In this document: positions 10,883-23,236 of the stretch, piece by piece | Position numbering within the stretch: position 1 is the stretch's first letter | How the letters are laid out: each line of letters begins with the position of its first letter | Source of the DNA: Channa striata | Lineage: Eukaryota > Chordata > Actinopteri > Anabantiformes > Channidae | DNA length: 64,000 nt | NCBI GenBank assembly: GCA_033026295.1 | Contig: CM065189.1 | Coordinates: forward strand, 5,721,203-5,785,202 | Reading direction: 5' to 3' | The notes under the pieces: generated by a model | The model's input: the letters and a program-made list of their open reading frames with translations, nothing else | Database searches by the model: none | Told to the model about the DNA's origin: nothing | Translations under genes and position numbers: made by a program

Positions 10883-11113
10883 TATGCATTTGTAAAACCT
10901 TGTAAGACATCAGCTCCACCTACAGCCACACTGAAGAAAACACCAGCAGACACGCAAACTGTGAAAAAAGCACCTACAGCTCCAGCTTCAGCATCCACCG
11001 GGCCTTTACTGGCACATACAACCCACGTGGCTGCAGCAACATCAAGCACCACGTACACAGATGCTGACATTAATAAATGGATGTTTTACAATTACTTTAT
11101 TTTATCTTTGTAA
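10883..11113 (+). CDS. Possible Thr/Ala/Lys-rich terminal exon, unrecognised
   Basis: An open frame starts exactly after a splice-acceptor-like 'ttattgtatctgtag' (AG at 10881-10882) and runs 76 codons to TAA at 11111-11113. Its product is rich in Thr, Ala, Pro and Lys (motifs such as TLKKTPADTQTVKKAP) with no ATG until near the end, so it could only be a downstream exon. I do not recognise a family. No upstream exon with a matching donor was identified, so chance or a repeat fragment is quite possible. Confidence 0.2.
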   Translation, partial: YAFVKPCKTSAPPTATLKKTPADTQTVKKAPTAPASASTGPLLAHTTHVAAATSSTTYTDADINKWMFYNYFILSL

Positions 11114-11497
11114 ATACATAAGTCTCACATACACTTAACATTATTATAGAGGCTTATGTAAATAGATAGAAAATATAACCATTTTTTTAATCGTTAAGAA
11201 AAGCTATTTATACAATGTAATTTATGTTCCATTTCACATTTAAGTAATTGGACAGAACACTTGTAGGTAAATATGTATTATGGAAATAAAGTTGTGGGCA
11301 GGGAAGCTCTCAAATGCACATGTGCTCCTGTCAGTCATCGGACCATGTAAATTGTTCTGTTGGGACATTGCAAGGATTGTTCATGATAAAGAGTCTGAGA
11401 GTGAGGAAAATGAGTTTTTTATGCACACTCGCATTTCCTTTGTTTTTTTTAATAAGGTCTTTGTACTTATTTCTTCCCTGATGCGGCTGGTGTAATG

Positions 11498-11569
11498 TCC
11501 CTGGTGGTCTAGTGGTTAGGATTCGGCGCTCTCACCGCCGCGGCCCGGGTTCGATTCCCGGTCAGGGAA
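11498..11569 (+). tRNA. tRNA-Glu (anticodon CTC)
   Basis: This is a 72-base tRNA gene with a paired acceptor stem (TCCCTGG with TCAGGGA), the D-arm GTCTAGTGG, the anticodon loop CTCTCAC and the T-arm GGTTCGATTCC. The A box (TGGTCTAGTGG) and B box (GGTTCGATTCC) for RNA polymerase III are intact. As I remember it, it matches the vertebrate tRNA-Glu-CTC sequence throughout. A T-run follows shortly after (11575-11580) and can act as the Pol III terminator. Confidence 0.97.
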
Positions 11570-12385
11570 CAAACTTTTTTAACAGAAGTTTTCGAATCTC
11601 CAGTTGTCCTCGGTCCTTTCACTCCACAGACTCCCACAGTCTCTGCTACCGATGAAACACTGGACAACCCATCACAGCTGCTGCCGCACAGCTGTTTTTC
11701 TGATCTGCAGTGAAGCAGCAGCGACCTCTTCTGGTTAGAGAAACTAACCGCCCAAGTACTAACCAGTACCAGTGTTTGTTTGTTATCTTTCTATTATCAA
11801 TAATAGTTCTTACATGTTTGTACAGCTATATACAAGTGAACTTACAGACAAAAAATAACACATTTTAAACATAAATAAATCATATTACATTTAATTATGA
11901 TTTAATTACATTCCAAAACACCTGGACTCAGAAATAACTGATCAATGGAAAGAACTAATCCCACCTTCCCTTTCTCCAAAATCCACAAACATCCTCCCCT
12001 TCCTATCCACACTACACAGATTTTTATTTGTCCCCCACCTATTTCCAAAACTATCCTTATCGTCCTCATAAAAAAAAAAATCCCCAAATAGTGTTTTAAC
12101 AAATCCCCACACCACGGGCCCATAATTATCAGTTTATCCTGGAAAAGTGCATAATTCCTTGTAATATATAACATTCAGTCCAACACACAAACAGGATTTT
12201 TTAACAGGGACATCACCACCATCACCTGCCGGTGGCTGAAAGCGGAGGAGGCAGGGATTCTTTAAAACGGCTCCTCCTGAGCTGCTGGGTCCAGTCGGCC
12301 TCTTCCAGTTAGAGAGAGCTGAGGGGAGACTGTGAGAGACTGTGGAAGGGTTCTGCTGTTTTTCACCAGCTGCGCTGAGCCTCGG
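11570..12385. other. Intergenic, no gene recognised
   Basis: Open frames of 90 codons on the minus strand (11902-12174 and 12134-12406) have no recognised domain. The first is Ile/Gly/Trp-rich and could be a decayed transposon fragment, but this is not supported further. Confidence 0.3.
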
Positions 12386-12387
12386 GA

Positions 12388-12532
12388 TCAGTGTTGGGTG
12401 CAGCACGTTACCAAGTAATCTGACCCGGTTTCATTTCCAGCAATGGAAAGGAACTTTAAAGTACTCTGGTTACTTTTCTCAAAGGCTGTAATGTAATCAG
12501 TTACTTTTTAAAGTAACGTTCCCCAACACTGA
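12388..12532. mobile_element. Miniature inverted-repeat DNA transposon
   Basis: The block starts 'tcagtgttggg' and ends 'ccccaacactga', a clear terminal inverted repeat. The body has repeated 'gttac' and 'aagtaa' words (gttaccaagtaat, ggttacttt, cagttactttt, aagtaacgtt). Elements with an AGTGTTGGG terminus and GTTAC-rich body are very common in teleosts. It has no coding capacity. Confidence 0.75.
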
Positions 12533-12724
12533 CCTTCAACAGCCGTCTTCACACACGTCCTGAGGTTTTCCTCCACTTTCTTCTTTGGCAGCGAGTGAAG
12601 CACCAACTTTTCTGTCCGACCTGAAAGTGAAACGTGTTAGAGGAAGACGGGGGTGACTTGTGGTTCACAGCTCTGCTTCTAGGAGCGAACCTCTCCCTTT
12701 TACCTGGTACACAGGATTTACATT

Positions 12725-13470
12725 TTAGATATCTGCAATATATTTACGAATAGTCAAAACTGTAACAAGTCAGAATGTCCCATTGACTTGAATGGTGAAA
12801 CGAACTGAAGATGTCTACAATTCAGTTCTGACTGACCACCCTGTGAATTCTAGATATCTTTAATTACATTGTGACTAGTTTACATATATTCAAAATGACA
12901 TTTTGATTAGTCATATTTCCAAGTGAAGATATCTTTAAGATTTCTTTATTCCAGACATTTTGGGACATGTCTCAAACTACGGATATCACAATTCAAAATT
13001 CAATTATAGATATCTAAAAAATGAAATTATGAATTTTTAAAATGTAATTACATTACAAGATATTTTACATTTCCGTTTTGACTAGTTGGAAATATATGGA
13101 AGATATCTATTATATGCGAAAAGGTCGCCATAATGTCTGCGACGTCAATTTGTCTTCAAACTGTAAATTGAATTTTGACTAGACACAATGTAATTACAGA
13201 TATCTTTAATTAGAATTCTGTCTAGTTTAAATGTATTTGATGAGATCTTGAATTGCAGTTTTAACTATCCATAAATTAATTTCAGACATCTGAAATTTGA
13301 ATTCTGTCGTCATAACACTGACGTCATTTCCGATTGCAAAGATCTAATATGTTCATTCTTTAGTCAGAATGCATTAATAGACATCTTCTAATTTACATTT
13401 GACTAGTCACACTGTAATTTTGACTAGTCAAAATGCAGTTATTGATATCTGAATATAATTATGGATATTC
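12725..13470. repeat. Degenerate array alternating GATATC and ACTAGT palindromes
   Basis: Exact GATATC occurs at 12728, 12853, 12928, 12982, 13009, 13102, 13199 and 13444. Exact ACTAGT occurs at 12874, 13081, 13402 and 13423, and one-base variants of both fill the gaps (agatgtct, agacatct, gattagt, gactaga). The words between are AT-rich forms of aattaca and tcaaaatg. The array is neither a simple microsatellite nor a coding region. It looks like a decayed satellite or the body of a dispersed non-autonomous element. Confidence 0.6.
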
Positions 13471-16400
13471 AGCTGACAACTATCTGATGATAAAACCCAG
13501 TGCCACAATCATCTGCATCGGTTTTCCTGCCGCGTCAGATGATGGTGAGGTGAAAGGAAGCAGCAGCAGCGCCCCCTGCTGTCTGACAGCGCACACTACT
13601 CCAGGGGAGTCCCCCATCCACGTCCTAACAGGACCAGGCCCTGCTGAGCAGGGTTGTAATACTCCCACGACTGCAACACACACATCATTAAGTGTTATGA
13701 TTGTGATTGTCAAAATGTGGAGTAAAATGCACTTTGGGCATCACCCCACACTGTCGTGGGCCTGTTCACTTGGAGGATAAAAGAAAGAGGAGCACCTGGT
13801 TCCATGAATCACAGTAACAAGGTCAACAGGCGCTTTTACTTTATGAGACACACAGACCTCAACAACTGGATACTTGTTGAAAATTATTTGCTTATTTTCT
13901 CGCCGTGTATGCAGTGAGTTTCATACTCTTTGTGATGTTACAGTCACAAACATAGACAAAGTGGTACATAAACTGTGAAGTGGAATGTTGGAATGGAATC
14001 ACCCTACTGTAAGGACACGTGGCACGTGGCCCAGAAACACTAGAAACCCTGTAGTAACGTTCTGGCTTAAAGTCATTCACTTCAGTCTGAGCTACTGATT
14101 GACCCCATCACCAGGAAAATGGGGCTGACTGCAGTGGAGAGTAGCCGATTACTTCTCCTGATGATTTCTTTACAGCAGTGTATGGGGCCATTCTTTGTTC
14201 CGTGATCTCAAACACAACCTTTATGTTGTGGGAAAAGCAGGAGTTCACTCGATTCTTGGTGGGATTAGTTCAAAGTCTGTATCCTCCTTGGCTTATGTCG
14301 TTTAAGGCGTCTAGACATTAGACATAAGAGTTAGTCTAATAATTAAGACATCAGACATAAAGCTAAAGCTAAGTGTGAACAATGACGCTGCTATTGTCAA
14401 TGCTTGTGCAATGGGAAACTGCAAACACAGCAGGGGCCTTAAGTACCAAGGCCTGTTTCACTTGGTCGAGAGTTGATCCTCCTGCCCTCCGGATCAGACA
14501 CGCCCATGACCGCTACAGAATACATGACTCCAAGTAAGCTTCATTCATTCTTTATTTTTTTTCTTGTATTAATCATTCATACTCCAGCAAGTATGTAGCA
14601 ATATTTACACTGCTTTTCTTATCGCGTTTAGATGCTCTCTCTCCCCCGTACCAACACCTATGATCATCTCCGTCCTTCCGTCCCCTTGGAGACAACATTA
14701 TTCCAGAAGGAAAACTCTGAGGAATATATTGCCTTCAGTAAGGAAGGGAACTAGCGATGACTAAGAAATACACATTTAAAGAACAGACAAACCTGAAATT
14801 TTGATTTACTGGTCATAGCTGGTTGCTTCATAGCTCACATCTTCAGACTGTGTTGCCCAGAAATCAAAGCATTTCTTTTAATAACAAAAGGACAAATGAA
14901 AAATCTATGTAACTGATGTAAAACTCAGTTTTCCCAAGTGCAGGGAAATTTAACATAAGAGAATTATGGCCACGATTAAAAACCTCGGGTTCTAACATTT
15001 TCCATCCACAATTTCAAATTTAAAAACTTTTTTTTTTATCCTTTTTTTTCCATCCTTTTTTTTTTACCTTTAACTCATTTTCTTCTAGTGGCCCTATTCC
15101 ACTTCAGTACAATAGTGATAGTTTTAAAACTTATCACAAATCATCACTTGAACCTCTCTGCTGCTAAAAGAGGGTGGATATCAGCGGAAGCTCCCACTGT
15201 CATGTCATGTTGAGAGCTCCAGTAGGCAGATTAAGGCTCAGTGCAGAACAGTAGCAAGACAAATGATATGTAGAAAAAGAAAATATTCTTTACCTCGCAA
15301 GTGTCCAAGGGTTTAACTTGCGCTTAAAATTCATGACATATCGCACTCAGATAAAAGTCTACCATCAAATTCCTTTTCCAAAGAAAAGATGCCAATCAGC
15401 TTAATGTCTGTACACAAATGGAAAATAAAAAGACATTTAACAGTATTGTCTTTGTAAACCAATGGTAACAATTGATAAAAGGTACAAAGAATACAACATA
15501 AATGTACAAAATAAAAAAGGCAATTTGCTCTATGATAGTAAGAAGACAAATCTATTAAACATTATAAAGCAAATGTGTAACTACATTTCTTATAAAAAAA
15601 ATGATAATAAATGCAATAAAGAAGTTACAATACAGGGAGTACCATTACTGTCATAATCATCATCAGAGTCAAAGGATGATGTGATTCCCATGGAGTACCC
15701 AAATAAAACCATTGTACCCAATAATACCATAAATGGGAGCATGTTGCTAGTATACACAGTACACAGACACTCGCCCCCCCACCCACCTCCTGACGCACAC
15801 AGGTCTTAACGTAATGGGGTCATTTACAGACCCAACTCAGAGACTGGGCAGAGAGGTTGAGGTGGACATAAGACGACGAGACTTGTTATCAGCATTGTCA
15901 CATTTAGAATATTTAACACCTTACTGATTAAAGACACTTATGAAAATTGTTTGTTTTGGCACCACATAAAACTATAACTGATATTCGTCCGTACAGGGAT
16001 CGTTATGAACAACAAACGTACAGCACGGAAGCCTGATTGGCCGACAACAGCAGCTCACAAAAGCCCGATGTGGACGGATTACAATTAACTCCTTACCAAC
16101 GATTGACAATTTGAGCAAATTCAAGGGGAACGTGCGTCTTGTTTATCCGCAACTTTTTTTCATCTCCCTGCGCCATTCTATATTTTCCACATTGTCCAAC
16201 GTGCTGCAACTGTTGTGATTTGTTGATAATTTGTTGATTCGCTAAAACGATCGGACAATCTGCCCCCAAGTTTAATTGAGATCTGATTTCCTTTCCCGTT
16301 AGTGGTACCACTGTTATGCAGACAACTCTCTGGTCGTCTCCATCCATTCCAACCCTCTGCCCAATCTACGGGGCTTCCTGGGTCTGAGCCCAGCCCCAGC

Positions 16401-17542
16401 CTCACAATCCATAGCACTGACAGGGAGTTGAGTTTGAGTTTCATCTGAGGCCTTGCGGCAGATCCTCAGTGCTTAGTACTAGTGACACCTCCACTGGCAC
16501 CTACAATCACGGAAAAACCATCTCAAGAAGAGAGAAAGATCAAATAAACATTTCTATTTAAATACTGGTAAATGTGTAACTAAGCTTGTACCACAGTGGC
16601 TCAATAGACTCCAAGTAGCCCCAGATGATAGAGCCTCGGTTTGGTCTTTAGTGATTCCACACATAAACATATAAAACTAGGAATATGAAACCCACTGAAT
16701 CAAAGGGAAGAGGTAAAGCATGGAATGAAATGATACATGAGGATTATAGTTATGATAAAAAAAAAGTACCACAGGTGGAAAACTCATCGTAACATTTTGT
16801 TCCAGGTTGATCTGTAGTTTGTGGGGAAAACCAGGAGAGGGAGCAGCAGCAGCGCCGCTTTAGCCACAGACAGGCAGGTGGTTGGGACATGGTGAACTCA
16901 ATCTGTCTGTCTGTCATCACCCGAGGTTTCTTTGTGCACCACACAAGTTAATTTTACTCTATTTCTATCCTACGCTACATTCGTACTCCATCTTCCTTTC
17001 TTTCTTTCTGCTCCGTCATTCCAATTCTCCTCCGTCCCGTCCCCTCCCCCACTGATCCGTCCTCCGCTCTTTGTCCTTTCTCCGTCTGTCTTTTGGACTG
17101 CTAACATGTTACCATCTATGTATGTTGCTCTTTCTTTCAGTAAAGTCAACTTGTTTCTGTCCTAAATATTAGTACCGGTTTACTCTCATTTTTTAATAAG
17201 TAGTACACAGCTGTGAAATAGCTTAAACCAAGAGTGGCCCCCTCCCACCTCCTCCCCTCAGCTGCATTTAACAATGTGCTACTGCTCCCTCTGACTCCCC
17301 CTTCGCCTCATGTGTAAACTGCAAAGTTCGGAGAGACTTTTTAAAAGTGGTTGCCTTAGCGAACCAAATCGTCTTCCTGCGACTCTCTTAAGTGCTGACA
17401 GAGAGTTTTTTTCAGTCCGGGATGTCTTCTTGGTCGTCTTCTCTTTCTGTTATTTTCAGAGCTGAATCCACTTCTCCTCCTCTTTTACCTTCCACCGCTT
17501 TCTCAATGTTGTCACTTCCTTCTCTGCTGGTGGTGTGTCCTT
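13471..17542. other. Region downstream of dtx4: probable 3' UTR and intergenic sequence
   Basis: No protein-coding family is recognised. The portion nearest 17542 is presumably the dtx4 3' untranslated region, because that gene runs leftward. No polyadenylation site could be fixed with confidence. The sequence around 14360-14540 gives short Cys/His-containing open stretches but no named domain. Two long poly-T runs lie near 15030-15065. Confidence 0.35.
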
Positions 17543-18064
17543 TCACTTTTCCACCAGTACGTCATCCTCTGTGATGCCCTGAGCTCGGAGCTCTTCCAGG
17601 ACATTGTCGAGGTGTCCAGGGTCAGGGAAGCCATGGCCCGTCAGATTGGAACCAAATTCAGTCTTATGGTGGACCTTTGAGGGACGGAAGCATTTCTTTT
17701 AAGTCTTTTAGTTCCACAAACTGGTTAATAAAGTTTTTAGTTACGGCCTTATGTTTTTGAGCTTTACCTCGTTCCAGATGACTGTGTCAGACTCTCCTGT
17801 AGTGCTCGAAGTGCCAACTGAGAAGATCAATCTGCGATCCCACGCTACCAGGAGCAGTCTCAAAACCTGATGACACGTTTGAGCAAAAGCAAGAATGAAG
17901 GATCGACTTGAAAAATACACCGATAATTTGTCCAAACTAAAAACGGAAGCACATTTGCTGACTGGTGTGCTTACCTTGCGTCCCTTCTCGCTGTCTGGGA
18001 GGTAGCAGTGTCGAGGAAAGCCTCTGGCAGTGTAGGGCTTCCCTGGGTTTGGATGCTCTGGTCC
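17543..18064 (-). CDS. dtx4: dtx4 coding exons 9-11: Deltex C-terminal domain and stop
   Basis: Exon 9 (18064-17975) encodes GPEHPNPGKPYTARGFPRHC and on to EKGRK. Exon 10 (17866-17768) encodes VLRLLLVAWDRRLIFSVGTS and TGESDTVIWNE. Exon 11 (17674-17543) encodes VHHKTEFGSNLTGHGFPDPG and ends VLVEK before TGA. The GFPRHCYLP and HHKTEFGSNLTGHG blocks line the NAD+/ADP-ribose-binding pocket of DTC domains. All look intact. Confidence 0.95.
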
Positions 18065-21000
18065 CTGGAAAGAGATGCAGAAGATTTATATTAGAGGGCT
18101 GCCGTGCTGATCACAGCGGCTCTCCAACACTCCCGTCGGCCAGCTCTTTTCCGGTACCTGAATGCCTGGGGGGATGTTGTAGATGATGCGTATCGTTTTG
18201 CAGTCGGGATGCCCTGGTAGAGAGTGAGGGATGACGTGGTACTCCATCTTCCCTGCTGGTTGGTTGCCTGTCTTCACGCCGTATATGGTTTTACAGGTGG
18301 GACACTGAAGACTGACAGCAGAAACACAGGGAGATTAGTTTCTTCAAACAGGGGAGGGAAGGACGAGGAGAGCTGTCTATTTCGAACTCACCTGCCGTCC
18401 TTGTTGCCGTTGTTATACATGGCCACCAGACACTGGAAATGGTACTGGTGTCCACACTGTGCTAGTCGTCCCACTGACTCTGCCCTGGAAACGGGTCCCA
18501 CGCCTGGACCTTTGTATCCAGATGGACCCCCCAGTGGCTCCATACAGATGGTACAGTCCTACGGAAGACGAGGAAAGGGAAAGAAAGCCATTTTAAAAAA
18601 CCTATTTCTGTGTTATTAGTATGTGTTTTTCACTAGTTGTCACCATCAAACGCCAAAATTGTACCTCCTCTGGTGGACTTTTTACTTTCTGCAGGTACTT
18701 CTTTACCACCTCTTCCGGAGTTTTACCTGCAGGCAGAGAGGAGCAGAAGGCGAAAGAGGCGATGAATAGATGAAATGCACAAAGAGTGATTTCAAATGAC
18801 TTACAAATAACGATATTCCAAGGAAACGGATGGGGTCTACCCTTACCCTTGCGAACTTGTTTCTTGGTGGTCTTCCTGCAGCAGTGGCCGAAGCCTGGCA
18901 CTGGTTTAATGTCGCTCTTGCTCACAGGTGGAGGGTGCAGCACGAGTTTAGGGGGCCTGGTCAGACACACTGGCAGAGCAGCAGCACTCATCAGGATTCC
19001 TGTGATCCCTGCAAAACGAAAGACGAAAAAAAAAATTTTGGAATTACAAAAAATAAGAATCCTTTTCACATCTATGCTGAATGCGTGCATGTGTCTTTGT
19101 CTTTACCGGCAAGTGCTGGGTGAACTGGACTGGATCCATTGAGGTTCTTCACTGGGACAGTGGGCACACTGCAACAGAAGACACAAACAGGTAAGTTCCA
19201 TTCTTTCAGTGTCAGTTCAGGCAAGAGAGAGTGGAATTACTTCACCTAACACATACTCACTTTGAAAAACGCATGACTGTCATTTTTCACAGTCTGAGGT
19301 AATAGTTGAGACAACAAAAAGTCACACAAAAAAAATAAGGAATGACTCTTCAAACAGTATCAGCTGAATAAAGTTGTTAAAAGAAACTATACAAATACAT
19401 GCAGCTGAAGAAAACGGGCTTTTCCGTGTTGTCGTCCAAATTTGTCCTCCTCCCTCTACCTTTCCTATGTTTGTATCTCCTTGTCTTGCAAGGCTGCTGG
19501 GGAGCAGATAAAATGACTATGCTGGGTTGTGTGTGTTTATGAAAGCTAATCCACGGAGTTTCCATCTGCTCAGTGAGCTCAAAGAGATGGACGTCATGCA
19601 GCTGCTTGCTGGGGATTACCTGCTTTGTCACAAAGCCTATCATCATCATCATCGTCGTCATTTCTAAATCACAAACAACCACATGACACTTACTAACCCA
19701 GATCATCAGTTAGTGCAGGGTTTTGCAGAATCCAGGGGTTTTGATCATAGTGATCTGTCTGTGTGTTTGGAAATCCCACCCATGTAAGAAAGGTACAAAG
19801 TCAGGTGATGATAATCTCCAAATGACAGCTGTAGACACCAACACAGCTGTTCAGCTAGGGCTCAGTGGCATGTTCCATTTTCATTTTTCATTTATTAGTT
19901 TATTTGTTGAGGACAATAGATATTAATGAACACTCGGTGCAAATACACAAATTTGTGTAAATCTACTGGATTTAGCTACAAGCTAATTTTCATCCATAGT
20001 CCTCATAAAGTATACAAAACAGAATACGAAGACAAAAAAAAATCACAATCAAATAAAAGAGTAACATAAAAGTTGGTAACTACATTGTAGTCCAGTGGTA
20101 AGGTGCTGATCCGGCTTCATGTACTACAACAACACTTCTTTGTCTACAGGTTGTAAAGTGACAACCTGACTGCAGAGAAACACACAAACTGTGTCTGATC
20201 ACAGATCTGCTGTTAACTAAAATGTGATGCCTAACTTGGATTACATCAGTGTTTAGATGACAGAAGAAGTAAAAAGAAACTCTCAATCTAGGGAGAAATG
20301 AAAAAAAAAAACACATCCTTCGAGCCGGATTCGAACCAGCGACCTAAGGATATCAGGGCTTTCCACTACAGTCCTCCGCTCTACCAACTGAGCTATCGAA
20401 GGCACAACAACAGCAATCCTCTTATCACAGTAATGCAAACACCTTTAGTGAAGAACACAGATTGACAGTGATCGGTTGTTTCCTGTTGTTGGTTTGGCAT
20501 TAACAGGCTTGCTATCAGTGCACTAAACTGCTTTCACTTAACCCCACTCAGTGACACATGACAAAGCACGAGTGCGTGACTCACCGAATGTGTGTGTATG
20601 TGTGCGTTTGTGTCTGCGGTTGTGCTGATGAGGGAACTAACGTGTGTGGGATATTACGTGTGATTTCGCTGTTTCACATGCTACGAAAAGAAAAAGTAAA
20701 ACAGATGTGGGAAAGTAAATATGCAGAGTGAGGGATAAACAGCAGAAATCACAGACGATGGACGTCATCGGTGTCAAATGATACTCGGGTGTACTGTGAG
20801 CTTCCAAATCACACGCACAGTTTACAATTTCTGCAAGCACCTACACAACAACCAAACTGAGAACACGGAGCTGAGTGTGGCTACTATCGCACCTTAATCA
20901 CATATTTCCATCTACGTTGATCAGATTAGTTTGAGCCTCATTGTGACACACGTGCTCCTCTGTCATACGCCCTCCAAGTACTTTAAGATTTTAAACTTGC

Positions 21001-23200
21001 CATAAAAGTTTATTTGTGACAACATGCAACAGCCGCACAGCCTCACCTGTTGTGAACAGGCTGCCTGCTGATGACAGACAATGTGAGATCTATGCCGGAT
21101 CAAGTGAGTTCGCACGGAAAAGGACACCGGCTCGATTCATACTTGTTAGCCTGCTGTGTTGGCGATGAAGGCTTTACAGTGAGAGACGAGAAAGGCAGAA
21201 GGAAGTGAGCGACAGGTATGATCCAGGATAAGCTTTCGTGGCTTGTTAACACAGTTTGCAGCTGCCACACTGATGTCCTCATGACACACAGTTTGCGCTT
21301 ATCTCACTCTTCTTTTTTAATATAATTTACCCTTCACGTTTAAACTTTCAACATCTACTTACTGCCCACAATATACATTTAGTTAATACAAATGTTCTTA
21401 CTTGAAAGGATGCCAAGTGTTCCAGTTTATAGAATAATGCTGGACACACATTTTACCCTATGGAGAACCCAAAGCTCATGAGTCATGACAATTTCCTGCT
21501 CGGAACTTCAGGTAAAATGTATGACTTAATCATAAAACACCAGCCAGGCAGTACTGAACATTTAAAATGTCTCAAGTAGCTCCGTTTGTTTTTGAAAAGC
21601 TGCATTTTTGATAACCCTCAAAGATACAAGTGTATTGCTTTGAAAACAACACAGAGAAGTCAAATATGGCTTTTAGTGAGCTCAATCTTCAATTATAAAC
21701 TTTGCTGCGTGCACAATGGGACCAAAAAAGAAAAAGAAAGTCTGAGACCTTAAAAAAAAAAAAAAAAAAGAAGATTCTGTCTATGGGGGGAGGGCCTGAA
21801 TGGTACTTCAGTCTCTTGACCCCCTTTGACCTCAAATCCAGCCTCCTACCCTCCTCCTGCTTCCCACCAGATCACACACTCTTTCCCTCCCTCTGCTCCT
21901 CCTATTCCCTTGGGCCCAGATGGACATCAGCTGGACTGATTTAGACACAAGACAATAACACACTCCCACACATTTTCACACACATATTGTCACGCACTCA
22001 TAAAAGCTGCACCCACAGCCTCACACACATTCTTATGGAAACACACAGTTTATCACAGACTTGCTTTCAATATGACTTTTCCAGCAGACTTCCTGTGCTC
22101 TAGAGAAGATCACTTGATTTTACTGGAAGTGTTACATCAGGCAACATTTTAAGCAGAAAGAATGTTCATTTGTTGAGTAAATACAGAAGATTGTATTAAT
22201 AATAAAGGCAGATAAATGTGACACAATGTTAAAAGATATGGTAAAACTGCAACATCTGCTGTTCCAAAAAAAAAAAAAAAAAAAAAGCACAATTATGAAG
22301 GATGAAGTATGAAAATCATCAAACACACTTATTATTTTTGGAAAGAAACCCTGTCTCAGACATTATTTCACAATGCCGAACAACGCACAGACAATCTGTG
22401 AGGAATCTTCTTCTTAGAAGATATTTCTAACATAGACAGTAAATATCATCAGCCAATTTGGGTTTCATAAGGCTAGTTGTAATACATTTCCATTTGGACA
22501 TCATTTTTTTAAATGTAATGTTTTATCATGTTCATGTTTGAAGACCATTAGTATTGTATATAATAAGAATTGCACTGAAATGTGGAAAAAGCTAGTCACA
22601 CATAAAGTAAATATAAGTTTTGCATCTATTTCTGGATTTATTTTTATCAAACACAAAACAATGAACATTGACTGTGAAATAGCAATTAAACCATGAACCT
22701 TCCCACAATGGTTATCTTTGTATGTTCCTTTTAAAAAGACATTCTTTTCATTTCATCTTATGCATTCTTCGCATATCAGTTTTACTCAGTGATTCATTTG
22801 CATGTTTCCTCTGACAGTGTGACAAAGCAACAGTTCGGAGGGATGCCTTGCTGTGGTCACAGCTCCCTCTAAAGGCCACACGTGATTAAAATGAAGACCC
22901 CCGAGGGCTGTAGTCTGGAACCTGTTGATGACCATGTGTTCACGTATTCTCACCGCACATTTCTGCTGCTCTGTTTTTATCGCTTTCCTAAATACAGTCA
23001 GACTTCATGGATCACTCCTGCACTTCTTCAGTTTTCCTCAGTATGTTGTCTGTGCAGCCCCGGTCGTCCAAACACACCAGTTTGTCAGTCTTCGCCTTTG
23101 TCTCGTTCCCGAACTCCCCCACTGAAAGAGCATGCATTCTTCACCTCACATCTCCTGTCAGGACTGTCAATATTTACTGTTTCTGTTTGAGTGTGAAGGA

Positions 23201-23236
<36 letters not shown>

